A stretch of 64,000 nucleotides of DNA from Semisulcospira habei. Lineage: Eukaryota > Mollusca > Gastropoda > Semisulcospiridae. Numbering within the stretch: the first letter of the stretch is position 1; each line of letters opens with the position of its first letter. Made by a program: the position numbers and the translations under genes. The notes under the pieces were generated by a model that worked only from the letters and a program-made list of their open reading frames with translations, did not search any database and was not told the origin of the DNA. Shown here piece by piece: positions 21,087 through 31,528 of the stretch. The stretch covers positions 192,531,021 through 192,595,020 of the forward strand of contig BTPG01000003.1 in assembly GCA_036245525.1 (NCBI GenBank), in the 5' to 3' direction.

Positions 21087-21170
21087 GAAAACAGCTTGCC
21101 AGAGGCATAGACCCTCATGAGCCCTCGCCGAAGCGGGGGCTCTTGAGATTCTACGCCTCTTGCTGGCCCT
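21087..21170. repeat. PalA palindrome
   Basis: CCAGAGGCATAGACCCTCATGAG ... CTCTTGAGATTCTACGCCTCTTG, in segments. The right arm has CTCTTGAG where the left has CTCATGAG. Confidence 0.8.
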
Positions 21171-21263
21171 GTTTTATCTCCGCATTCCTTGGACAGAGGG
21201 GATTCAGGCTTTATTTCGGTCCAAGCAGTTCTGCCCTGCGACAGCAAAAGACAGCAAGTCCAT

Positions 21264-21325
21264 GTTTTGTGAAAAGCGAGATATTCATTGTAATACAATA
21301 AAAAATCTCGCTTTTCGATAAATTT
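21264..21325. repeat. PalG palindrome
   Basis: TTTTGTGAAAAGCGAGAT and ATCTCGCTTTTCGATAAA around an AT-rich centre (TTGTAATACAA). Copies at 46954 and 47153. Confidence 0.85.
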
Positions 21326-21327
21326 GT

Positions 21328-21540
21328 TTTCACTCATTCAGCCCCGACACACCAATGCAAGACACGGATCGAGCATGATAGTTCAAGGGTGGTGCCGGAA
21401 TAGCTTGGCGCCTATCGGCGCCAAGCTATTCCGACACCACCCTTGAACTATCATGCTCGATCTGCCTCTAGAATTGTAATACAGTCCTTCAGAGGGCAAC
21501 TTCAAAATTTGGGGATTTCGGTCCTGGGGCAAAATGTGTT
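21328..21540. mobile_element. PalB MITE, full-length, ends mutated
   Basis: Same length (213 bp) and order as TTAA-bounded copies, but the ends are TTTC and TGTT. It begins 3 bp after a PalG palindrome. Confidence 0.85.
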
Positions 21541-21780
21541 CCTGTTCAGAGAAAAAAACGCCAGCAGGTACAGTTCATTGCCACGGGCAGTGAAGAGGTT
21601 AGAAATACAGTAACCACCGTCGACGATAGAGATTTCCTGTCCGATGCCTGTGCGCGATCCCTGTGTGTCTGGGGATCAGGTGGTGTGGCAGTCTTTAGTT
21701 TATTAGGCCCTACGTCTGATAAAGATCGGCGGTCGCACCGTCCCGTGATCCGCACATGATCCGTCGGCACAGCGTGTGTC

Positions 21781-21789
21781 ATAGTGTGT

Positions 21790-21854
<65 letters not shown>

Positions 21855-21911
21855 TTGTCTGTGCGGTTGTATGTGTATGTGCGTGTATGCCACAGTGTGT
21901 GTGAGTATGCG

Positions 21912-21945
<34 letters not shown>

Positions 21946-22026
21946 GAGTTGTCTGTGTAGTTGTATGTGCGTGTATGAATGTGTATGTGCGTGCGTGCGC
22001 CTGCATGCCTGCGTGAGCGTTTGTAA

Positions 22027-22071
<45 letters not shown>

Positions 22072-22185
22072 TGTGTGTGCGCGCGTGCATGCATATGTGT
22101 GCCAGTATTAATGTGCATGTGTGTAGATGAGCGAGTGGTGAATGCGTGCGAGCGTGCGTGTGTGTGTGCGTGCGTGTGCGAACTA
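21781..22185. repeat. Long (GT)n-rich microsatellite block
   Basis: Four GT tracts separated by related phrases (GTTGTCTGTG, GTTGTATGTG, GCGTGTATG), so the block grew by duplication. The His/Thr and Cys/Val frames across it are artefacts. Confidence 0.93.
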
Positions 22186-22234
22186 GAGAGGCTAAAACAG
22201 TTAGCTAACCCCACCTAAGTTTTATTGCTGCCGT

Positions 22235-22450
22235 TTAACCCCTTCCCTTCCATCGGACGTCCATTTTGTTTCTGAAATCTATGTTCACTGAACGACCAAA
22301 AGCCACAACTGCCTCCAAAGAGCACGGACACAAAGTGCTCTCAGCAAGAGACATAGATCCGCATGAGCCCCCGCATTCGCGGGGGCTCATGAGGATCTGT
22401 GCCTCTTGCAGTTGGATCGCGTTCACTTTTCTCGGCAGTGAAGGGATTAA
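22235..22450. mobile_element. PalA MITE, full length, TTAA-bounded
   Basis: A 216 bp copy from TTAACCCCTTCCCTTCCATC to GGCAGTGAAGGGATTAA. The core arms AGACATAGATCCGCATGAGC and GCTCATGAGGATCTGTGCCT close on CGCATTCGCG. The long flank on the left of the core is the usual asymmetric PalA flank. Confidence 0.9.
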
Positions 22451-22674
22451 AGGGTCGAGCCGGCGCATATGGCGAGCGCAGACGCAGTGCGTCATGTGAA
22501 ACCTACCCTCAACATGACAGCATATAGCACTTTCTGCGCCCGCCTCAGATCCCGAAAATGTAGACCTACTTTTGGAGCACTGTCCATTATAATTGCAGTT
22601 ATGAACGCTGCAGTCGCCGACATAATCCCAAAGAACAACCTCAAATCTTAGCGCAGCCGGGGCCAACATTTTTG

Positions 22675-22747
22675 AAAGCAAGAGGCATAGATTCTCACGA
22701 GCCCCTGCGGCTGAAGGGGCTCATGTGTATCTATGTCTCTTGCAGAT
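22675..22747. repeat. PalA palindrome core
   Basis: AAGAGGCATAGATTCTCACG ... CATGTGTATCTATGTCTCTT. Confidence 0.8.
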
Positions 22748-22749
22748 GC

Positions 22750-23121
22750 AAAGAGAAGATGAGATATATTCGTGTTTTGAATCAATCAGTTGCAAAACTA
22801 CCAGTTTTCGTGCTCACATATGTGCACGTGCATATATTATCATACTGTAACGGACTTTCAATATTGAGCGTATGTTTTGATTTTTATTTTCCATTTCAAA
22901 AGTTCAATAATTATTTGTGTGCTGGGTTCGCGGTCTGTGATTTCAGTTTCACTTTACAGCCTAGAGGCCTATGATTCAGTATTTTTCCTGTTCTGGCTGC
23001 CTTGCCGTCGGTTTAGATTAGTGGTGGCCCTGCAAATGCTCACGCCGTTTTTTTTCAGCGGGTGGATATACATTATTGCCTTGTCAAAATAGCAGCAATG
23101 AAAATATTATGTATTACAGAC
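22750..23121. other. No gene recognised
   Basis: Single-copy-looking sequence, no supported feature. Confidence 0.4.
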
Positions 23122-23293
23122 AGGGGCCTGACGTCAGAGATTTTACTGAATACGAATACCGCTGCGCCACCGCGTGCGCAACCGTTCTCCGCACAGACTT
23201 GTTGCGATGAGTCCGTGCGGTGTACGATTGCGCACGCGGTGGCGCAGCGGTATCCGCATTCAGTAACTTGAAATGTCCGTCATCAGGCCCCCA
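23122..23293. repeat. PalH palindrome, ~170 bp
   Basis: AGGGGCCTGACG/CATCAGGCCCC at the ends and ATACCGCTGCGCCACCGCGT / ACGCGGTGGCGCAGCGGTAT inside, with a 33 bp loop. The CG-rich arms are strikingly well matched. Single copy here. Confidence 0.88.
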
Positions 23294-23379
23294 CGGTGCA
23301 ACACATGCTTCTGTGCACCGTCTTTGTGCAGGACGTATGTAGTCCGTTGTAGGCCCCTATTTGTGCTGTATAATTTGTG

Positions 23380-23412
23380 TGCTGGTCTGTGGATTTGGAC
23401 CTTACGGCTCTA
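23380..23412 (+). repeat. PalD half-element
   Basis: TGCTGGTCTGTGGATTTGGA CCTTACGGCT matches one arm of the PalD palindrome at 33638. Confidence 0.75.
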
Positions 23413-23456
23413 GGCATGCAGGAGTCACTTCGACAACAGCAACAGGGTTAAGCCAT

Positions 23457-23457
23457 A

Positions 23458-23496
<39 letters not shown>

Positions 23497-24345
23497 TACG
23501 GTATTTATAATGCGCTTATCTTATAATAATTATAACTCTAAGCGCGCACTCACACTCGCACACGCATGCGCACGCTTTAGACAATGACTCGGGCACGTAA
23601 CACAAATAGTGAAGATACATTACGACGGTCAGCTTGGGGTGGGGAGTGTGGTGATATAGTGCTAGAACTGTTGAAAGAGGTGAGTTTTGAGGGCGGACTG
23701 GAAGGAGGAGAGCGAGTGTTTCTGACGGAGAGAAAGTGGGAGAGTGTCCCAGGTAGATGGACCGTATACTGAGAAGGAGCGGGGGCCGAAAGTGCTGAGT
23801 TTGGTGTGGGGGATGAGGAGGCGGAACGGAGAGAGCGGGGAGGAGTGTAGGGGTGAAGTAAGTTGGAGAGATAGGCAGGAGCGTAGTTGTTCAGGAATTT
23901 GTAGCAGAGAGACAGAATCTTGTATTGGATGCGTTGGGGGATGGCGAGCCAGTGAAAGAGCTTGAGCAGGGGAGTGATGTGGTCGGATTTTTTCTTTTTG
24001 AGGACGAGGCGGGCAGCATTGTTCTGGACGCGCTGGAGAGTGAGAGTGGTGGAGTGAGGAAGGCCGGAAAGGAGAGAGTTGCAGTAGTCGATGCGAGATA
24101 AGATAAGAGAGACAGCGAGTTTGGTGGCAGCTTCGGTAGCGAGGTATTTTCTGATCTGACTGATGCGGCGGAGGTGGAAATAACATGCCTGGGCCGTGGC
24201 GGAGACGAAGCTGGTCATGGAAAGCGAGGAATCGAGGATAACGCCAAGGTTCTTGACCGAGTCAGAGAGGGAGATGGGGGTGCTGTCGAGTTGAAGGTGG
24301 AGAGAGGGAGGGAGCTGGGAAAGTTCATGAGGTCTTCAAGGCGCA
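23457..24345 (-). pseudogene. L2/CR1-like LINE, 5'-truncated copy
   Basis: The minus strand from about 24345 reads PSLHLQLDSTPISLSDSVKN, LGVILDSSLSM, then ATAQACYFHLRRISQIRKYL, KLAVSLILSRIDYCNSLLSG, LPHSTTLTLQRVQNNAARLV, KSDHITPLLKLFHWLAIPQR and onward, a continuous L2/CR1-type RT C-terminal region down to about 23850. A frameshift follows, and the shared KTHLFQQF end falls at 23662. The 3' UTR matches the other two copies and ends in (AAT)n at 23458-23497. It lacks the endonuclease and catalytic RT core. Confidence 0.9.
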
Positions 24346-24366
24346 ATGTATGACCGCTCAAACAGA

Positions 24367-24590
24367 TTAACCCCTTACCTACCACTGGGCGCATGTCTCG
24401 TTTCAGAAATCTTCGTTCGTACAAATACCAAAGTTGAGCTACAACCGTCCACGGAACATGTAGTATATTACCTGGAACCAGCAAGAGGCATAGATCCTCA
24501 TGAGCCCCCGCAGTTGCAGGGGCTCATGAGGAACTATGTCTCTTGATGTTGGATCGTGTTCACATTTTCTCGGCAAATAGGTCAAGCCCG
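24367..24590. mobile_element. PalA MITE, left TTAA kept
   Basis: TTAACCCCTTACCTACCACT on the left. The core AAGAGGCATAGATCCTCATG/CATGAGGAACTATGTCTCTT closes on CAGTTGCAG. The right end (TTCTCGGCAAATAGGTCAAG) has lost TTAA. Confidence 0.85.
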
Positions 24591-24599
24591 TTGAGCGAC

Positions 24600-24725
24600 T
24601 TTGCCTTAGAATGGCTTTAACCCCCTCCCCCCAACCCCCCCCAAAAAACAAACAAACAAACAAAAAAACAAAACAAAAAAAACAACAACACAAAAACACA
24701 CAAACAAACAAACAAACAAAACCCC
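24600..24725. repeat. Poly-C and (CAAA)n low complexity
   Basis: C tracts then CAAA/CAAAA units. Confidence 0.9.
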
Positions 24726-24751
24726 ACCAAATCTGTATTGTTAAACGAAGG

Positions 24752-25125
24752 GATTGGTTGGTTGGTTAGTTTGGGGTTTAACGTCCACGGCACCGAAGTG
24801 AAAATGGACGGCCCCGAGGGGCGGGTTATGGGGAACAGGGAAATCTATTACCTGTGGAGTACGACCTGAACACTGATCAATTCAGGCGCACTGGAACTAT
24901 ACCCCTTTGATTTACCAGGACCTTTCAACGGACATGCTATGGAACAAGCCCGTCTTTCCCCCCCTGGATTTAGAGTCCAGCTACCGGGGCCGGAACGGGG
25001 ACTCGAAACCACGTCCCGGTGATTTCCTTCGCTCTCTTGTTCTGACGAAAGGAATTTTCTTGCTTTCCCTAAAAGGCCGGTCGCTACATGCACAGATCAA
25101 CGCCACCCGAACTGACTAGCTTATC
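24752..25125 (+). repeat. GGTTTAACGTCC interspersed repeat, copy 1
   Basis: (GGTT)n then GGTTTAACGTCCACGGCACC, AATGGACGGCC, GACCTGAACACTGATC, TTTGATTTACCAGGA and AACGGACATGCTAT. The same order occurs at 42221-42430. The extra downstream part contains GGGACTCGAAACC at 25006, which on the minus strand resembles a pol III B box (GGTTTCGAGTCCC). A SINE origin is possible but I could not find an A box. Confidence 0.65.
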
Positions 25126-25385
25126 GGCCTTTCCTTCCAATCTGCATTCTTGCACGAAATTCATTAAGTAAATGTGTGTACCTGCCATTAGCGAGATACT
25201 TACGGCTAAAGCTGACCCGTGGCCGAAATAGACTCGTATTTCTTTTCACCCATACAAGGGTTTTTGTGAGAGTGACGTATTTCTTCCATTAATCAATTTC
25301 AACCTTGAAGACGGCTGATAAAAGCCGCAATTCGTGCGAACGATAGCTGACGTTAAGGTTCCTTCACTACTGAACGACAACGGCG

Positions 25386-25457
25386 TGCAAGAGGCATAAA
25401 TCCTCATGAGTCCACGAAAGTTGCGGGAGCTCATGAGGATCAATGCATCTCGCCTGC
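25386..25457. repeat. PalA palindrome core
   Basis: AAGAGGCATAAATCCTCATGAG ... CTCATGAGGATCAATGCATCT. Confidence 0.82.
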
Positions 25458-25692
25458 GTAATTTACGTCTCTTTTTGCTCACGGGGAGCAGGGTTTGGGC
25501 GTACAAAGAAGGGCAAAATAAGTGAAAATTTCAGTTTGAAAGTAAGTCTAGGATTGGGGATAAGTAACCAATAAGAGCTTACAGAAAGTAGGTCCCCAAT
25601 GCCCTGATCAGGTCATGCAATAAACGTTATATCCTTTAAATCAGAACACGGTCACGCGTTGGGGGTTGATGGTGATGGGAGGTGACGGCTTG

Positions 25693-25693
<1 letters not shown>

Positions 25694-25727
<34 letters not shown>
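25694..25727 (+). repeat. Poly-G tract (34 G)
   Basis: A homopolymer of about 34 G; quadruplex-prone, and its length may be uncertain. Confidence 0.95.
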
Positions 25728-25728
<1 letters not shown>

Positions 25729-25789
25729 TTAAATCAAATGCTAGTATATGCGATCAAGTGTGCGAGGAAGCAGCTGAGTGCGAGATCAA

Positions 25790-25895
25790 AGTATGTGTGT
25801 GTGCGTGTGTGTTCGTGCGCGTTGTGTTTGTGTTTGTGTACGTGCGTGCGCGCGCGCGCGCGTGTGTACGTGTGTGCGCGCGCGCGTGTGTTTGT
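25790..25895. repeat. (GT)/(GC) alternating microsatellite
   Basis: GTGTGTGTGCGTG, then two GCGCGCGC runs; alternating purine-pyrimidine, Z-DNA-prone. Confidence 0.9.
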
Positions 25896-26311
25896 GAAAT
25901 CGATTGCGAGTGTGTGCGATCAAATGTGCGATCAAGCAGGCAATGCAAGGACAAAGCGTGTGATAAAGTTATCCTAAAAAAACCAGGATACACTCACGGA
26001 GGGGACGATAAATCTCGTTCCAGTACATGCGATCGGATGCACGATCAGGCGATCATACTGACAAAGAAAACAAAGCGTCCGAGCAGCCTACATTGCATCG
26101 ACCGTTGTTAGGTTTGTGGGCGGGTGATTAATTAAAACAAATGTCAACCTATTTGGTGTACCGTCGTATATCTCTAGAAAAGTTATCATCAAAGAGACTC
26201 ACTGGCAAAGAAACGTCATGTATTGCATACAAAACAAAAATGTTTATAGACACTGTTGGGATAGATGAGTAAATTGTTAAAGACTGCGGCTGTAGACCGA
26301 GTAAACAAAAA

Positions 26312-26385
26312 ACCTATTGGCCGACGTCGGCCTTAGCTGGCCGTAGTCGTGCGCGGGCCAGCTAAGGCCCACGTCGACCCGAGGA
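26312..26385. repeat. PalE palindrome
   Basis: GGCCGACGTCGGCCTTAGCT GGCC pairs with GGCCAGCTAAGGCCCACGTC, loop GTAGTCGTGCGC. Confidence 0.8.
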
Positions 26386-27173
26386 CCTTTTGCTCGTCAA
26401 GGAAAACCTGACTGCATGTCTGAAGTCAGATACTCTGTGAGTTAGATTCCAAACAGGTACTTGTGAGTTGCTAATAACCTTGTTGTCCGCGCAGTGACTT
26501 GCACGCCTGTTCCCATAAAAATTCGTGTGCAAATTGACTCGGCGGCTAAGTTTATGGGTTTTAGAGGGCTTATCAGAGGGTAATACAGCAAAAATCCGCA
26601 ACTCAAGTATTAAAAGCTTCTTCAAGCGCTCTTTGGTGTTGTTCTAATGGAAATTCAAAAGTGGGTCCCGTCCAAGACCGCATAATCTGAAAGGAGTTAG
26701 TTGATCAGCAGACAAATACACCACATATAAAAGAATGGAAGAATTTTATCATTGAAAGCGGGTACGTTCGTGTGATAAAAGAATTTTCTAGGACAATTAA
26801 GCCTGACAGAGGATTTATAGATTGTTGAAATTGTCATTAGAAGCAATTTTCAACACACTACGGGCAACGTAAGCTTAAGAGCTTTCCATCGGGAAGGGTA
26901 CGTGTTCAGTTTCGGTAGACAATAGACTTCAACGTTCTTTAATTTTTTCAGCCATTATGTAGTAGATCTACTTAGAAAATGTTTAATAACTTGGCATAGA
27001 AACGGACGCAAGCGCCTGTTTTATTGGGAATCAATCGAGTCATTCCCTATATGGGTGGTCTCTTGTATCGTTTGTTTCTGGGACATCGAACAAGTAGTTC
27101 TCTTTGAGAGTTGCCGTTTGTATCACTGACAAAATCTGTACATAATCTCTGACCCGTAGAAACTGATAACGCG
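26386..27173. other. No gene recognised
   Basis: AT-rich sequence, no supported feature. Confidence 0.4.
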
Positions 27174-27327
27174 TTAAGCCCTTGGGAGTTCTCCTCTGAA
27201 GACAACATTCAGCTCAGGAGACAGATCGACCATGATAATTCAAGGGTAATGCCAGAATAGCTTGGCGCCGAGAGGTTGAAAGCTATTCTGGCACCACCCT
27301 TGCACTATCACGGCTGAATGGGGTTAA
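27174..27327. mobile_element. PalB MITE, shortened, TTAA-bounded
   Basis: 154 bp from TTAAGCCCTTGGGAGTTC to GAATGGGGTTAA. The core arms are kept (GATAATTCAAGGGTAATGCC), but the tip reads GGCGCCGAGAGGTTGAAAGC, so the right half of the tip has decayed. Confidence 0.8.
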
Positions 27328-27649
27328 AGGATTACGCGTTTACAGGTAACCGCCGGCAGATGGCGTGCTACTGTTAGCGGCCAAGATCAGGTAGCCCTTG
27401 ATGACACTGATGACAAACGGTGTGGCGTCACGCTCCGTTGCTTGTTCTAAACGGCCATAGGCCGGTTCCAGTCTTCGGGTAGACTGAAAACCTTTTCCGA
27501 CGATCTGGCCAAATGCCACACTGGATTACCTCCCTTAATCTTCTGCACATGATGCGTCGCGGATCCGGAAGAGAACCTGTGTTGACAAAAGCGAGAATTA
27601 TCGTCTGTATTGCGGTGACATTGTTCTAACTCGCGGCACTTTATGACCG

Positions 27650-27870
27650 GAAATAGTTAGTTGTGATACATCACAAACCGACGTCACGCGTAGCGAGTTT
27701 CACCGCACACAACGTCAAAATATGACTTATGCAGTACGGTCTGTCATGTTTTGACGTCATATTCAGTGACGTCAAAATATGACATATGGCAGTATTCACA
27801 GACTAAGGCAGCTGCGATGCGTCATCATTTGACGTCAAACAACGTGATTATCACTGTATGTGACGCCAGC
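27650..27870. promoter_or_regulatory. Cluster of CRE-like TGACGTCA motifs
   Basis: GACGTCACG, TTTTGACGTCATATT, AGTGACGTCAAAATATGAC, TTTGACGTCAAAC, GTGACGCCA and AATGACGTTT lie within about 200 bp, with CAAAATATGAC[TA]TATG repeated. No linked gene is visible. Confidence 0.3.
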
Positions 27871-28070
27871 CAATGACGTTTAGCAGGTGCCTGCCAAGTG
27901 TCAGCCAAGAGCAAGCATTAGAAACGTCTTTTTTTGTTTTGTTTGTCAGCGTCATTTTCTTTGAAAAGCTGACGTGCGGAGTGCTGACAAAATATGTGAC
28001 AGTACATCAATCACAACCACCTCTGATGCCAATATTATATACTGATATTGATTTTATTTTGCAATAGTGC

Positions 28071-28253
28071 TTCAACCCCGTCAGTTTCATCAAGAAACAG
28101 TCTGGATAGCATAATTTGATTGTTTCATAGAGGAATGGAAGTGGCGAGCCAGAGACATAGATCCTCATGAGCCCCCGCGAATGCGGGGACTCATGAGGAT
28201 CTATGCCTCTTGCAGTTGGGTATTGATCATAGTCTAGGCAGTGAAAGGGTTAA
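28071..28253. mobile_element. PalA MITE, shortened
   Basis: The right end GGCAGTGAAAGGGTTAA is intact; the left end TTCAACCCCGTCAG is mutated. The core AGACATAGATCCTCATGAGC/ACTCATGAGGATCTATGCCT closes on CGCGAATGCG. Confidence 0.85.
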
Positions 28254-28918
28254 GCAGGGCTCGTAACCCTTCTGGCATTGGGTGTCCGATTATGTTATGA
28301 TTGTGTCACAGACATACTAGTCGTGCGTGTCTCGTGATTGTTTACAATGCCAATATGTCGCCTAGTCGCCTGATTACACGTAACCTCCACGACTGTTCGT
28401 GCTTTTCTGGCCAACATAATCCGCTTGAAAGTCGCTTTCAGCGCTAGTGGTGGAAGAGTGACCGACTACGATAGTTCAAGAATAGTACCTGAAAAAGTTT
28501 AATCTGTGCTGATCAAGCACTGCTGAGAAATCAAATGAAATACGTCGAAACGAATTGAAACAAAACTAAAGTATTCATCAACGGAAGTGATGAGGTGTGA
28601 ATCTTATAATCTTTAGCCTGTGGACTTTCACACCTCCTACAACTCAAGACGAATGTGCCGGCTTTGCCGTTAGACGATCTAGAATGTAGCAACTTGGCCG
28701 CATGAATCGAACGGTTATCTACATATCTACCGTGACTTCATGTCTTAATGTAAGGCGCATGAAAACCACGACTGCAAGAAATGCACCGACCTCCAGACAG
28801 CGAGACAAAACCTGTCGTCTGAAAAAGACGTAAAGCTAGCAGTCACCGTCTGGAGCGTTTTTGTCTTGTTTTCGCATTCGGTACTAGATTAACCATTAAC
28901 TGTCGCACAGCACCGGAA
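28254..28918. other. No gene; one PalB fragment
   Basis: Contains only a PalB left-arm remnant at 28466-28490 (CGATAGTTCAAGAATAGTACC). The rest shows nothing I can name. Confidence 0.45.
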
Positions 28919-28972
28919 CTCAAGAGGCATAGATCCTCGCTTACACGAGAATCTATGCCTCTTGCCAAACTT
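28919..28972. repeat. PalA palindrome with deleted tip
   Basis: CAAGAGGCATAGATCCTCG and CGAGAATCTATGCCTCTTG separated by CTTACA. The GC-rich tip is gone, leaving a minimal hairpin. Confidence 0.85.
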
Positions 28973-29431
28973 ACTCCCGTTCTCGATGATGTGGACGTGT
29001 TCATGAGGCAGACGCGGTCAGCTATTACGCAGTGGGTTCGCAACGGCTACAGAGATATAATTTCTAGGTGCAGTTTTAAGGGGGTTAATTTACTTTGGCG
29101 CAAACTTCACAATAATCTTGCTGAGTTGCTTTTGTTCGTCTGCCTAGGGTGAATGACAGCTGTATACAAGATTACAAACTCGGCTTGGCGGTCCATTACC
29201 ATGCCGTTTTTTGTGCGATACAACCACAATAGCTGTACAGGATATTGCATAGCGTTGACTTTTAACAGTCTTGACCCAGTGCGCAAACGATCTTCTGGCC
29301 GACGATGGTTGACGTCACATTGCGGTTTACGTCGGCAAGAGGAACTGTTGCTCATTGCGGAATCAGTCGCGCAGTTAACACGTGTAGTTTAAACATGCAA
29401 GTTTACTTTTTTAAGAGATTCAGATTAAAAA

Positions 29432-29475
29432 AAAAAAAAAGGATGACTGCCGAGCGTGTAAAATGCAAAGAAAAT
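29432..29475 (+). repeat. PalJ fragment after poly-A
   Basis: A14 run then GGATGACTGCCGAGCGTGTAAAATGCAAAGAA, in segments, matching the left end of the element at 57312-57569. Confidence 0.65.
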
Positions 29476-29636
29476 CAGTGATGTAGGAACCCGCTCCCCC
29501 TCCCCCTCCCCAAGAAAAGGTATGGTGCAACAGAGTATCTCTCTCCCCCCCCATACGTTTGGATGAAAAATAATGTGGAGAAAAGCTTCATGAGATTGTA
29601 TTTGTGAAAGTTATTCCTTGGAAAAAGATGTTTTCA

Positions 29637-29722
<86 letters not shown>
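29637..29722. repeat. (ATT)n microsatellite
   Basis: About 28 ATT units. The adjoining PalB half begins 34 bp later. Confidence 0.95.
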
Positions 29723-29724
<2 letters not shown>

Positions 29725-29755
29725 TTATTATTATTTATCTTTTTAAAATGTATTT

Positions 29756-29846
29756 ATTGAGGCGCCAAGCTATTCTGGCACTACCCTTGAACTATTCTAG
29801 TCAAACTTATTTCACACACAGGTGTATTCCGAATGATAAGGGTTAA
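29756..29846. repeat. PalB half-element, right TTAA kept
   Basis: Begins exactly at the palindrome centre (GGCGCCAAGCTATTCTGGCA) and runs to ATTCCGAATGATAAGGGTTAA. The whole left half is missing. Confidence 0.85.
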
Positions 29847-29855
29847 TGTGTGCGT

Positions 29856-29921
29856 GTATGTGATTGTGGACCTCAGTAACGGCCGTAGGTCGTAAGCTCC
29901 AAATTCACAGACCAACACACG
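29856..29921. repeat. PalD palindrome, degenerate
   Basis: Ends in GCTCCAAATTCACAGACCAAC. The left arm is poorly matched. Confidence 0.55.
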
Positions 29922-30164
29922 TTACCTTTTTTGTTTTGTCAAAGTACGCAACCCTGGGGAGGTCAATGTATCAGAGACAACACAAAGGAACACACCATAC
30001 ACTGTCAAGAAGATTTTCATCTTTTTTCATGTGGTCTGCTATACTAGACTCGTTATACAGATAGTATCAACTGTGCTTGCGACAGATATTCTAAAGTCAT
30101 GTTCTCTCGTCGGCATAGCACGTACGTTTTGTTATTACCAGTGGCCTAGGAAGTGGAAACTGGT

Positions 30165-30218
30165 ATTGGAGGGCGGGGGGTGGGGTGGGGGATGGGGGGG
30201 GGGGGGGGGAGCGGGGTA
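30165..30218. repeat. G-rich low complexity
   Basis: G tracts broken by T and A. Poly-C tracts occur nearby at 30368-30382 and 30628-30646. Confidence 0.9.
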
Positions 30219-30628
30219 GCGACAGTCTGGCTCGCCGAGTCATGTCATTATCATGTTTCATGACACGGTGATCAGAATGGGGGAGCGGCAGCAGTCGCAT
30301 GCCATACCTTCCCTGGGGTTGGTATGGTAAGAGCATCCTTCGGTCATACTCCACCAATCCGGCTCAACCCCCCCCCCCCCCATCTCCCACTTATTTTTAC
30401 TCGCGCCATGCTTTCTCTTGATCCAAACCTACATAAGCAGACTATACTTGGGCCATACCTCCTGCAGACAAGTAATTGTCAAAGACAAAGACACGGTATA
30501 TAATTATTCAATATGTAAGGTCTTTGGTATCTCTACTTACATGCACTGTAGAGAAATAGACAGTGTTATTGCTCTGCAGACTAATTATGATAGAAATTTT
30601 GATGTTTGATTTTTTTTTAAAAACACGA

Positions 30629-30660
<32 letters not shown>

Positions 30661-30787
30661 ACTTTTCCCTACTTTTCCCACCGTCCTGCTTCCTTCCGTC
30701 CGGAGACCTGCTGATCAATGGAAACATATGGCTAATCTTTTGCCAGTAGAGATGAGACAATACAATTTTGTGGTCAACACATAATCC

Positions 30788-30862
30788 ATTCACTCTGGTT
30801 GTCCACCTCGATTAGCTACCGCTGATCAGCGGTAGCGAATCGAGGAAGACAACCAGTGTAAA
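30788..30862. repeat. PalL palindrome
   Basis: CACTCTGGTTGTCCACCTCG and CGAGGAAGACAACCAGTGT, with an inner perfect GCTACCGCTGATCAGCGGTAGC. No spacer. Single copy noticed. Confidence 0.85.
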
Positions 30863-31007
30863 TCGATCCACCCACCCATCCTCACATTTCGTCCATTGTT
30901 TGACGCAATTTGCCTGCTGTTCCGAAAGACTGACCGCAATGGTTGTAATCACAAAATCATTGTCATCACGGAAAGAGTTGCTCAGCTGTGAATCCCTTCT
31001 CGTCTAC

Positions 31008-31078
31008 AAAGAGGCGTAGATTCTCATGAGCCCCTGCAGATGCAGGGGCTCATGAGAATCCACTCTTCTTGCTGCGAG
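31008..31078. repeat. PalA palindrome core
   Basis: AAAGAGGCGTAGATTCTCATG ... CATGAGAATCCACTCTTCTT, tip CTGCAGATGCAG. Carries the paired TTCTCATG/CATGAGAA variant. Confidence 0.85.
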
Positions 31079-31257
31079 ACAGCAGACCCATAATTATACA
31101 TCCTCACTGAGACAAACGCAGCCCTCTGGTCGACTGAAAAACGTGATGGTAAGATTCATCTTCCATTTATGCTGTTCGCGGCCGCGGCTGCCGAGACAAT
31201 GGCCACCCTCTTCCACACCCAGTATCGACCAAGTTTTATTGATCGACCTGAACATAA

Positions 31258-31277
31258 CCCCCCCCCCCCCCCCCCCA
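31258..31277. repeat. Poly-C tract
   Basis: A C homopolymer of about 19. Confidence 0.9.
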
Positions 31278-31429
31278 CGGCCCCACACTTTGGTACCGGT
31301 TTCAGGCCACTTTACAAATTTGAAATACAAGCGATCAAAAATCTCTGTAACTTCAGTAGCTGAACTGGCCCTTCGTCCGTCTTGTACTTTGTTCATCGTC
31401 TTAAATGGCGTAAATCCGTGTCTGTTACG

Positions 31430-31528
31430 TGAGTGTGCGTGTTGGGTTTCAGTTCGCGGCGCTTTGAGTCGATTCGCCCAAAAATTGAGAAAAAGCGCCT
31501 ATATAATAACGGTATTATTATTATTATA
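31430..31528 (+). repeat. LINE/SINE-type 3' tail
   Basis: GCGGCGCTTTGAGTCG ... AAAGCGCCTATATAATAACGG followed by ATT repeats; same plan as 10320 and 45655. Confidence 0.6.

Noticed and set aside
24958..25125. tRNA gene
   Set aside because: Only a B-box-like segment on the minus strand; no cloverleaf or A box could be drawn.
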